Origin: MFD02979-c5 sp963705385
Lineage (GTDB): Bacteria > Bacteroidota > Bacteroidia > Cytophagales > Amoebophilaceae
NCBI GenBank assembly: GCA_963705385.1
Contig: OY970075.1
Coordinates: 868,001-932,000, forward strand
Length of the DNA: 64,000 nt
Direction of reading: 5' to 3'
Numbering within the stretch: the stretch's first letter is position 1; the number at the start of each line of letters is the position of its first letter. Both the position numbers and the translations under genes were made by a program. The notes under the pieces are model-generated. The model was not told the origin of the DNA, did no database searches, and saw only the letters and a list, made by a program, of their open reading frames with translations. This document shows positions 45,218-53,502 of this stretch, one piece after another.

Positions 45218-45781
45218 TTACTGAGTAGCTATATGTGCTTCCCAGGCCTGCTTACGTGCTTTGATTGCTTCAGGATTCATGGTCGCAAACGCTACATTGT
45301 GTTCGGCAAAGTCGAAGACACTATAATCATACGTAGCGGTCATGGTAAGACATTCAGTAGGGCATACAGTTGTGCACAAGCCGCAGAAACAACATTTGGC
45401 CAGATCAATGTCAAAGCGGGCAGCGTAGAGGCGCTTGGTCATCCCATTGCTGGTTTTGCCAATAGGTACCGGCGATTGGATAGCTTCGATCTCAATACAG
45501 TCTACAGGGCAAACTTTGGCACATTTGTCACACACAATACAGTCGTCGATCTCATTGTGCAATTTGTAGCGGCCTCGGTCAGGTACAGGTAGTTGCTCAC
45601 GTGGGTACTGGAGCGTGACTACCCCTTCTTGTTGAAGGAAGTAATCTTTGTGCGTGATACTTAAAGGCTTTCTGCGTTTGCCAAAAGCATTGCGCAAGTG
45701 CTTGAAAGAAAGCTGTAAGCCTTTCCCCAGGCTTTTTAGGCTCTGAAACAGTTGCTGATAAGTATACTTCAATAGATCCAT
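45218..45781 (-). CDS. nuoI: NADH-quinone oxidoreductase subunit I
   Basis: A 187-residue complex I subunit with two [4Fe-4S] sites: CIVCDKCAKVCP and CCFCGLCTTVCP. It passes electrons from NuoG toward NuoB. The N-terminal half (LQLSFKHLRNAFGKRRKPL) and the C-terminus (MNPEAIKARKQAWEAHI) fit the family. Other nuo genes are not next to it, so either the operon is dispersed or this is a survivor; I cannot tell. It could alternatively serve another ferredoxin-dependent complex. Confidence 0.9.
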   Translation of the reverse strand: MDLLKYTYQQLFQSLKSLGKGLQLSFKHLRNAFGKRRKPLSITHKDYFLQQEGVVTLQYPREQLPVPDRGRYKLHNEIDDCIVCDKCAKVCPVDCIEIEAIQSPVPIGKTSNGMTKRLYAARFDIDLAKCCFCGLCTTVCPTECLTMTATYDYSVFDFAEHNVAFATMNPEAIKARKQAWEAHIATQ

Positions 45782-45978
45782 ATAAGCACGGCTTTTTCGA
45801 TCACAAGCTTCTGAATAAAATAACTCTTTGTTATCACGCGTAAGTTTGTAAGATATAGAGCAAAAAAGTAGAAATTTGAAAAGTTAAAAAAACTTCCATG
45901 ATGCTTGTGTTATTAAATAAAGTAGGTGATTTGGGTAGTTTTAACGGCTTCGTGAGGCTAAAGGAAGGCTACTAAACT

Positions 45979-46329
45979 ATGGGAAAGAACACCTACAAAA
46001 CGCGAAAAAGGCCAGGACTATTCACGTACCTAGAACAAACTTTACGTTTTAAGGATCGCTTCTTGCATAACTTCCCAGAACGTTATATCCCTCGCTTGTT
46101 ATTTTTCTTTGTGATAGGCGTCTTCTATGTAGGCAACACCCACTACCATGAGAAAATGGTACGCAAGATCGATCAGCTAGAACAAGAGGTAGATGCCCTC
46201 AAGGTGGAGTACACGACCCTGAATGCAGACTATATGTTTGACAGCAAGCGGTCGGAAGTAGCCAAGCGGGTAGCCAAGCTAGGCCTTGAGACCGCTCCCT
46301 ATCCCCCTCTAAAAATTAAGCAGGAATAA
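45979..46329 (+). CDS. ftsL: FtsL-like division protein
   Basis: A 116-residue single-pass protein: basic N-terminus, membrane helix at about 38-56 (IPRLLFFFVIGVFYVGNTH), then a coiled-coil segment (MVRKIDQLEQEVDALKVEY). It lies 2 bases before ftsI, the conserved dcw position of ftsL in Bacteroidetes. FtsL has little sequence conservation, so the name rests on topology and place. mraW and mraZ, expected upstream, are missing. Confidence 0.85.
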   Translation: MGKNTYKTRKRPGLFTYLEQTLRFKDRFLHNFPERYIPRLLFFFVIGVFYVGNTHYHEKMVRKIDQLEQEVDALKVEYTTLNADYMFDSKRSEVAKRVAKLGLETAPYPPLKIKQE

Positions 46330-46331
46330 AC

Positions 46332-48437
46332 ATGGCTTTTAAAGAAACTATCCTCTTAAGAACAAGGGTCGCCTTTTTAGCGGTCCTTCTCTTTGCTGCC
46401 GCTATCCTCATCAAGCTAGTCTACATACAGTTATTGCAAGGCAGTAGATGGAAAAAAGCTGCTGAAGCTAATAGCCTGGAATACAGGCCGATCAAAGCCA
46501 CCAGAGGTAACATTTACGCAGATGATGGCAGCCTCTTAGCTACTTCCTTGCCTTTCTACCGGGTAGCACTGGACCCTTGTATTATAGATGAAACTACCTA
46601 CCAAGAGAAAATTGGCGAACTCAGTCAGCTATTAGCCAACTTTTACAAAGACAAAAGTGCCGAAGCTTACCAAAAGCTTATACATGATGCCCGAAAAACC
46701 AAGCGCAGGTACTTATTAATCAATAAAGTACAGGTTGACTACTCCACCAAAAAGGCTATGAGCCAATGGCCTATCTTCTGCCAAGGACGCTTGCGTGGTG
46801 GTGTGATCTTTGAGAAAGTGGAAAAACGCTTTAAACCTTTTCAAAACCTTGCCTTTAGGACCCTAGGCTTTGTCAACGAAGATGAATGTGGAGCTGGCTT
46901 GGAATACAGCTTTCACCAAGCCCTCAAAGGGGTCAACGGTAGCGCACTTTACCAAAAGACAGTAGGGGGCAACTGGAAAATGATCTACAACGGCTCTGTC
47001 AAAAGGCCTGTACATGGCTATGACATAGAAACGACTATCGACATCAACTTACAAGATGTTGCCCACAGTAGCCTGCACCAAGCGCTGCACGCCAGCCAGG
47101 CAGAACATGGATGTGCTGTAGTCATGGAAGTAAAAACAGGGGCAATTAAAGCCATGGTCAACCTAAGCCAAAAAACTGATGGACAATACGAAGAGCTCTA
47201 TAACTATGCTTTCGGCAACCAAGGAACAGCAGAACCTGGCTCGACTTTTAAGCTAGCTTCTATGCTTGCCTTATTAGAAGAAACCAATATGGCTTTAACA
47301 GACATGATTGATACGGGCGATGGTAGGTTCCAGTTCCATGGCTGCACCTTGAAAGATGTAAAAGCAGGGGGCTATGGAGAAATTACGCTCCAAGAGGTAT
47401 TTGAAAAGTCATCGAACGTTATTGCTAGACTCATACAAGATACTTTTGGAGACAATCCTCAAAAATTTATTGATTATTTGTACAGACTCGGCCTATCCAA
47501 GCCTCTGGGTTTTCAAATGGCTGGCGAGGGTATGCCCTTTATTCAAACTCCTCAAAGTCAGGGATGGAGTAAGATCACATTACCCTGGATGTCTATTGGC
47601 TATGCACTAAAAATTACTCCTTTACAGACCCTTACCTTATACAATGCCATAGCCAACAACGGAAAAATGGTCCAGCCTATCATTGTCAAAAAGATTAAGC
47701 AAGCCAACAGAACCATCGAAACTTTTCAAGGTGCTGTGCTCAATAAGCAGGTTTGCTCTAAGGCAACCCTTCAAAAGCTTACAACTATGTTAGAAGGAGT
47801 GGTAGAGCGGGGTAATGCAAGCAGGTTCAAGCATGGTTTTTACAAAATTGCTGGCAAGTCAGGAACAGCTAATAAACCAGTGGATGGCAAATATACTAAC
47901 GACACTTACGTTACTTTTGTTGGTTACTTCCCTGCCCAAGCTCCTCAATACAGCTGCATCGTATTCATGGATAAGCCTAAAAACTACGCTTGGCATTATG
48001 GAGCAGCTGTAGCTGCTGTTGTCAAAGATATCGCTGACAAGATCGCTGCCCAGGATCTTGCCTCACAGGATTTTTTGGGTACCCCCAACAGCGTAGTACA
48101 CCTAGGAGCTCCTCTGATCAGAACAGGTAAACGGGAGGATTTGTGCTACCTTTGTGCTATGCTCAACGTTAGATACCACAACAAAGATGTAACGGCTGAG
48201 TGGGTAAGAAGTTTTACAGAAGCTGAGCAAATTGTATGGAAGCCCAATGATCAGTTTGATGCCCGGCAAGTACCCTATGTGTATGGCATGACGCTCAAAG
48301 ACGCCTTGTATCTGCTTGAAAATCATGGGCTAAAAGTAATACTGCAAGGTAAAAAGGCAGGTAGAGTCCAAACACAGTCGCTACTTCCAGGAACTAAAGT
48401 AGTACAAGGACAGTCTATCCTCATACAGTTAACCTAG
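46332..48437 (+). CDS. ftsI: Septal transpeptidase FtsI (PBP3) with PASTA end
   Basis: A 701-residue class B PBP that cross-links peptidoglycan at the septum. Membrane helix at about 12-32, dimerisation domain (YRPIKATRGNIYADDGSLLA), then the transpeptidase with Ser304 in PGSTFK, SSN in FEKSSNVIAR and KSGTAN from Lys509. A PASTA domain closes the protein (VPYVYGMTLKDALYLLENHG). All motifs intact. murE, normally next, now lies 1.36 kb away past a dead rpn gene. Confidence 0.95.
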   Translation: MAFKETILLRTRVAFLAVLLFAAAILIKLVYIQLLQGSRWKKAAEANSLEYRPIKATRGNIYADDGSLLATSLPFYRVALDPCIIDETTYQEKIGELSQLLANFYKDKSAEAYQKLIHDARKTKRRYLLINKVQVDYSTKKAMSQWPIFCQGRLRGGVIFEKVEKRFKPFQNLAFRTLGFVNEDECGAGLEYSFHQALKGVNGSALYQKTVGGNWKMIYNGSVKRPVHGYDIETTIDINLQDVAHSSLHQALHASQAEHGCAVVMEVKTGAIKAMVNLSQKTDGQYEELYNYAFGNQGTAEPGSTFKLASMLALLEETNMALTDMIDTGDGRFQFHGCTLKDVKAGGYGEITLQEVFEKSSNVIARLIQDTFGDNPQKFIDYLYRLGLSKPLGFQMAGEGMPFIQTPQSQGWSKITLPWMSIGYALKITPLQTLTLYNAIANNGKMVQPIIVKKIKQANRTIETFQGAVLNKQVCSKATLQKLTTMLEGVVERGNASRFKHGFYKIAGKSGTANKPVDGKYTNDTYVTFVGYFPAQAPQYSCIVFMDKPKNYAWHYGAAVAAVVKDIADKIAAQDLASQDFLGTPNSVVHLGAPLIRTGKREDLCYLCAMLNVRYHNKDVTAEWVRSFTEAEQIVWKPNDQFDARQVPYVYGMTLKDALYLLENHGLKVILQGKKAGRVQTQSLLPGTKVVQGQSILIQLT

Positions 48438-48557
48438 GTATATTTAATAATGAAGGGTGAATTATGGATGGAGGCAGTGCATCCAAACTTTTGCAATGAT
48501 CTCATGTTTCTACGGTCTTACAAATCTTGGAGCAAGGGCTGTGCTGATGGCTAGCAG

Positions 48558-49488
48558 CCTAATTCATGGAACCCATTGCTGAGTAGCCTGTCTATCTCCT
48601 CTTGCTTTAGGCCTGTAAGCTCTTTCATGACGCCTACACCGTAGCCTTTCGTGCGCATGACCCGGGGGCTCTGGCCTTGGTTTTCCTGCCTTGCTGTATA
48701 CCTTCTTGCAAGGCTTCTTCTTAATAAGCTTGTGCTATTGAAATCATCATGGTCTCCTTTTCTCGTGCATTACTTGCTACCAAATTTACTAATCTTCTAA
48801 ACTGTGCTTCTTCTTAATCAATTCATCTTCCTAAATAAACAAGCACTAAATCCCTCTATTCTTTTGGAAGGCTTTGAAAGTGCTCTTGAAATATGGGTGC
48901 AGCTAGTGACCTAGCAAAGGCTTGGAAGGGATCAGAGTACTGGTACAACGAAAAGCTTCAAAAAAACTTAGCTCTTTGTTCCTATGGATTTCTTCAGCAG
49001 GTAATTGAGGCAAGTTAATCAATAGTATAAAAGGAGTCATATACAAATGCTGCGCTCCAAGGGTAGGGTTAGCATAATAGTCCACAAAGGCAGTAGAATA
49101 GTCCCAAGGCTTTACCCCGTGATATACCACAATGTTAACCACGACAGGAAACTTCTAGGGACCTTGTTTTATATGGTCTTCTATAACAGCCATAGTATAT
49201 TTTGAAAGGCGCAAGGGCATCTGAGCGTGCGGCGTGAATTGGTTGCTCGCAGATAGCAAAGAAGTGACCTACTTGCTCTTTACCTAAAGGACAGCAGTAG
49301 AACACATCATTATAAAGCGTTACGCCTACATCAGTAATGTGCTTACTTTCAGCCAGCTCTAGTTGGCTCAGGTCAGCCAGCTCCATTATGTTAGTAGGAA
49401 GGTACTAATTAAAAAAGACGCGTGCTTTATCTTTTCTAGTTATCACTTGGGCAAAGAAATCATTGTCCGGGGTCCTAGTACTATCCAC
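48558..49488 (-). pseudogene. Decayed Rpn-family gene between ftsI and murE
   Basis: Starts at a GTG as VDSTRTPDNDFFAQVITRKD; a stop interrupts before YLPTNIMELADLSQLELAES. Then DVFYCCPLGKEQVGHFFAI and PFKIYYGCYRRPYKT. After a frameshift at about 49150 comes VNIVVYHGVKPWDYSTAFV and LYMTPFILLINLPQLPAEE. The last part is badly scrambled, ending with YGVGVMKELTGLKQEEID, like the tail of the rpn gene at 7.2 kb. It belongs to the YhgA-like side of the family. It sits between genes adjacent in most dcw clusters. Confidence 0.8.
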
Positions 49489-49794
49489 AATGGTGATAAG
49501 TTTTTGGTAATTATTTTGGGCACCTTACAATTCAGTATATATTTGAAAGTTGTTGCAAGACTCAAAAAATATTTATTTCCAAGCTGTAAATGGGTAAAAT
49601 ACCTATTTTTCAGTGGTCTCAAACTGGGTTTCCATGTTGCGTGGCGTAGAACATTTCAGCGACACAAAATGTAGCTAGGCTCCTTCTTTTAGAAAGTCTA
49701 ACAGGGTTAGCATGACCCAGGCAGAGGTCGGTTAGCAATAAGCTATAGCATTCTTTAGTCAAGAGTAAGCAAAAAGAGAGCATCAAGTAAAGCC
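49489..49794. other. 306-base gap upstream of murE
   Basis: Holds the second dispersed repeat copy (49550-49630). No promoter consensus is evident. murE must be expressed from here, since the dead rpn gene separates it from ftsI. Confidence 0.45.
49550..49630. repeat. Dispersed repeat copy 2
   Basis: Similar over about 80 bases to 19191-19272 in the ftsA-ftsZ gap, with shared GACTCAAAAAATAT-type core and GGTCTCA end. Both copies lie in abnormal gaps of the division gene set. Confidence 0.5.
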
Positions 49795-51291
49795 TTGTCC
49801 AAATTCTATTCATTACCTATCCTACTCCAGGGCGTTGTCATTAAGAAAATCATTGGCGAGCTGACAATCCAAGTCCAAGCCATCAACTTTGATTCACGCA
49901 GGGTAAGTGCCGGCACCTTGTTTGTGGCCATTCGAGGTAGCAACGTAGATGGACACGATTACATACAACAGGCCATTGAATCAGGAAGTTCTGTGGTTGT
50001 GTGTGAACATATCCCTTCCGAGCCAGCACGAAATGTCACCTATATAGTTGTGACAGACAGCTCCCAGGCACTGGGTATCATGGCATCTAACTTTTACCAC
50101 CGCCCCTCGACCCAGCTGCAACTCGTGGCTGTAACAGGCACCAACGGAAAAACCAGTACTGTGCACCTGCTTGCTGGACTTTTTAGGAAGTTGGGCTACA
50201 CCGTGGGCATACTTTCTACTATCCACAATCAAATCGACAGTCAGATTTTACCCAGCCGGATGACCACCCCAGATCCACTGGAACTCAATGCCCTACTAGC
50301 ACGCATGGTAGCACAAGGCTGTCAGTACTGCTTCATGGAAGCAAGCTCACATGCTATCACGCAAAGACGCATTGCAGGACTGCAGTTTGTGGGTGCCCTA
50401 TTCCTCAATATCACCCATGATCATCTAGACTATCACAAAACCTTTAATGCTTACATACAAGCCAAGAAAAAGCTCTTTGATGACCTGCCAGCCAGTGCTT
50501 TTGCCCTGGTCAACATTGATGATAAAAGAGGACAGATTATGCTACAAAACACGCAAGCTAAAACGTATAGCTTTGCCCTAAGATCCCCTGCTACCTTTAC
50601 AGCCAAGCTCCTTGCCGACACTTTACAAGGGCTAGAACTACGCATTGCAGGCCAGTATGTCTGGTTCCAGCTGGTGGGTGCCTTTAACGCCTACAACCTA
50701 CTTGCTGCTTATGCAGCTGCTTGCCTTCTTGGAGCAGATAACCATGCCGCGCTAACAGCCCTTTCTGCCCTCCCTCCTATCCAAGGAAGATTCCAGCACA
50801 TACATGCTCCCCTAGGCTTCGATGCTATTGTTGACTATGCCCACACTCCTGAAGCGCTGCACCATGTGCTGAAAACCCTTTGCCAAATCAGAAGCAAGCT
50901 GGGAAAAATTATTACTGTGGTGGGGTGTGGGGGTGATCGGGACAAGCAAAAACGGCCTCTAATGGCACAAGTAGCTTACAAATTCAGCAATCGTGTTATT
51001 TTTACCAATGACAATCCACGCAGCGAAGCACCACAGGCCATCATCCAGGATATGAAAACAGGCCTCAGTCCCGCACAGCACCAAAAAACCTTGACAGTTG
51101 TGGACAGAGCTGAAGCCATCAAAGTGGCTTGCCAGCTTGCCCAACCTAGCGATATTGTCTTAATAGCTGGCAAAGGGCATGAAAATTACCAGGAAATACA
51201 AGGCCAACGTTATCCATTTGATGATCGAGAAATACTTCAGACCATCTTTGCCAACGACGATACCAGCCCGCTTACCCACGATGAATACTGA
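49795..51291 (+). CDS. murE: UDP-MurNAc-tripeptide synthetase MurE, meso-DAP type
   Basis: A 498-residue Mur ligase adding the third residue of the stem peptide. N-domain INFDSRRVSAGTLFVAIRG, P-loop GTNGKTS near 115-121, central EASSHAI and FLNITHDHLDYH, and C-domain GCGGDRDKQKRP. The substrate motif is DNPR (406-409), the form that selects meso-diaminopimelate rather than Lys. It starts at a TTG; an earlier in-frame start is not evident. rimM overlaps its end by 11 bases. Confidence 0.94.
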   Translation: MSKFYSLPILLQGVVIKKIIGELTIQVQAINFDSRRVSAGTLFVAIRGSNVDGHDYIQQAIESGSSVVVCEHIPSEPARNVTYIVVTDSSQALGIMASNFYHRPSTQLQLVAVTGTNGKTSTVHLLAGLFRKLGYTVGILSTIHNQIDSQILPSRMTTPDPLELNALLARMVAQGCQYCFMEASSHAITQRRIAGLQFVGALFLNITHDHLDYHKTFNAYIQAKKKLFDDLPASAFALVNIDDKRGQIMLQNTQAKTYSFALRSPATFTAKLLADTLQGLELRIAGQYVWFQLVGAFNAYNLLAAYAAACLLGADNHAALTALSALPPIQGRFQHIHAPLGFDAIVDYAHTPEALHHVLKTLCQIRSKLGKIITVVGCGGDRDKQKRPLMAQVAYKFSNRVIFTNDNPRSEAPQAIIQDMKTGLSPAQHQKTLTVVDRAEAIKVACQLAQPSDIVLIAGKGHENYQEIQGQRYPFDDREILQTIFANDDTSPLTHDEY

Positions 51292-51796
51292 AACATACAT
51301 TAACCTAGGCGTAATTCAGCAGGTACAAGGCCTCAAAGGCAACCTAGTGGCTTTGCTCAACCATGACATCAGCACCCTGAAGCTAGAGGCTATATTCATT
51401 CAAATTGATCATACCTTGGTGCCTTACTTGGTAGAGCGCCTCTCTTCTCAATTTCCCAAAGCCGTTATCAAGCTGCAGGGGGTAGATGGGCCTGAGAAGG
51501 CTTATCTTTTGAAAGGATCACCTATTTTTGTGCCACGGGAAGCCCTCCCGCTGCGTTCTGATCCAGAAGAACAACTAGAGAGGCTTATTGGCTACTGTGT
51601 GGTAGACATACAAGAGGGTAGCTTAGGCATTGTGCAGGATATTTACGCACCTCCTCAGCAAATCCTTCTGGCCGTTAACTATCAAGGCCGAGAGCTACTT
51701 ATTCCTTATCATAAGGAACTTATTACACACGTGGATCACGAGCAGGGCAAGGTCTCCGTACATTTGCCTGCTGGCTTTATCCAGGCTGCTTATTGA
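51281..51796 (+). CDS. rimM: Ribosome maturation factor RimM
   Basis: A 171-residue 30S assembly factor. The protein starts MNTETYINLGVIQQVQGLKG, and the PRC-barrel half is visible (LIGYCVVDIQEGSLGIVQDI, LIPYHKELITHVDHE). The frame is open from 51179 within murE, but the ATG at 51281 gives the usual start. The 11-base overlap with murE implies translational coupling, an unusual pairing since rimM normally sits with rpsP, trmD and rplS. Identification is good though the family is variable. Confidence 0.88.
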   Translation: MNTETYINLGVIQQVQGLKGNLVALLNHDISTLKLEAIFIQIDHTLVPYLVERLSSQFPKAVIKLQGVDGPEKAYLLKGSPIFVPREALPLRSDPEEQLERLIGYCVVDIQEGSLGIVQDIYAPPQQILLAVNYQGRELLIPYHKELITHVDHEQGKVSVHLPAGFIQAAY

Positions 51797-51976
51797 AGCT
51801 TGTTCATAGAGACTATTTTATTAGCTCACCTTCTATGCTTACCCCTGTCTTAGGATCACCTCAGTGGGATAATTGATGGGCGAGGAAGATGAAAAATGAC
51901 TTGATACAAAATCTCCATAGCGCAGTAAGCGAATTGCCCAAGCATTCAATAAATTATCCTAACCAAGAAACCCTAC

Positions 51977-53353
51977 ATGTCTCTTATTAAGTCAACATCT
52001 GGTATTCGCGGTACAATAGGCGGAAAAGTGGGCGATGCCCTCACCCCTATTGATGTAGTAGCGCTAACCACAGCATTTGGCAGGTGGATCCTTCAGCAGC
52101 CAGGCAACCGAAAGGTGGTGATTGGACGTGATGCACGCCCCTCTGGGCTAGTAATTAGCCACTTGGTAAGTGCTACCTTACAAAGTTTGGGCATTAATGT
52201 CCTAGACCTAGGCCTTTCTACTACGCCTACTGTAACTATTGCTGTTACCAAAGAGCAAGCAGATGGTGCTATTGTCATCACAGCCAGCCACAACACTGCC
52301 GAGTGGAACGCATTAAAATTGTTCAACCAAGACGGAGAGTTTATCGATGCCGCCGCCGCCGCTGAAGTATTTGCATTAGCAACACAAACCGACCCTACTT
52401 TTGTAACCATAGACCAGCTAGGTCAGTATACGACCCAAGAGAGCTATATCACCCAACACATTACTCAGATTTTAGCCCTTCCTTTGGTAGATGTGCTTGC
52501 CATCCGCAACAGGAAGTTTAGGATTGCTGTAGATGCTGTGAACTCTACAGGAGGCATTGCCGTGCCCCAACTCCTACACGCCTTGGGCGTTGCAAGCGTT
52601 ACAGCACTGTATTGTGAACCCAACGGTCAATTTCCGCACAACCCAGAACCGCTTGCTGCGCACTTGACCACATTAGTCCATACCGTTCAAGCAGGTGACT
52701 ATGACCTAGGCTTGGCTGTAGATCCTGATGTAGACCGGCTTGCCATTATTGATGAAAAAGGAATACCCTGGGGAGAGGATTATACCTTGGTAGCAGCAGC
52801 AGATTACGTACTGCGCTACACGCCTGGCAACACGGTTTCCAACTTATCCTCTTCCAGCGCCCTAAAAGACATTACAGCACAATATGGGGGTACCTACAGC
52901 ACCTCTCCTGTAGGAGAACAACACGTTGTAGCCCAGATGAAGGCCACACAGGCTGTGATTGGAGGAGAAGGCAATGGAGGCGTGATTTATCCTGCACTAC
53001 ACTATGGCCGCGATGCACTGGTAGCCCTTGCTCTCCTCCTATCGCACCTAGCACGATCTGGAAAAACTGCCTCAGCAGTAAGAGCAAGCTACCCTGACTA
53101 CGTCATTGTCAAACAAAAAGTTCCACTGGCCCCTGGGACAGACCTCGCTGCCCTACTAGACCACATGCAGCAACAGTACAGCCAGTACCCTATCAACACA
53201 GAAGATGGCATCAAGATCATGTTTGAGCAAGCATGGGTGCATCTGAGAAAGTCTAACACAGAGCCTATCATCCGCATCTACGCTGAAGCCCCCACAACAG
53301 CACAAGCCACCTACTTGGCTACACAGGTAATGCAGGAGATCCAAAGCCATTGA
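51977..53353 (+). CDS. glmM: Phosphoglucosamine mutase
   Basis: A 458-residue alpha-D-phosphohexomutase that probably makes GlcN-1-P for UDP-GlcNAc. Active serine Ser104 in TASHNTAEWN, metal loop DPDVDRLAI, sugar loop GGEGNGGVIYP, phosphate-binding SNTEPIIRIYAEA. The start STSGIRGTIGG is like Bacteroidetes GlmM. Phosphomannomutase is the main alternative; without biochemical data the wall-related context and similarity favour GlmM. Confidence 0.87.
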   Translation: MSLIKSTSGIRGTIGGKVGDALTPIDVVALTTAFGRWILQQPGNRKVVIGRDARPSGLVISHLVSATLQSLGINVLDLGLSTTPTVTIAVTKEQADGAIVITASHNTAEWNALKLFNQDGEFIDAAAAAEVFALATQTDPTFVTIDQLGQYTTQESYITQHITQILALPLVDVLAIRNRKFRIAVDAVNSTGGIAVPQLLHALGVASVTALYCEPNGQFPHNPEPLAAHLTTLVHTVQAGDYDLGLAVDPDVDRLAIIDEKGIPWGEDYTLVAAADYVLRYTPGNTVSNLSSSSALKDITAQYGGTYSTSPVGEQHVVAQMKATQAVIGGEGNGGVIYPALHYGRDALVALALLLSHLARSGKTASAVRASYPDYVIVKQKVPLAPGTDLAALLDHMQQQYSQYPINTEDGIKIMFEQAWVHLRKSNTEPIIRIYAEAPTTAQATYLATQVMQEIQSH

Positions 53354-53502
53354 GAGAATTTAATCGCGATACTTGCAGCAATCGCAGTTTTTGTAAAACT
53401 ATTTCAGGACAAGGTCCTAGAAGGGTTTAGCCTTCCTCAGTTTCTGTCTATGTACTTCAAATAAAAATTTCTAGATTATAGAAATATGAAGCGCATAGTT
53501 CT

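Noticed and set aside
45146..45592. A 148-codon plus-strand frame
   Set aside because: Lies wholly opposite nuoI and the ndk relic and has no family likeness; an antisense shadow.
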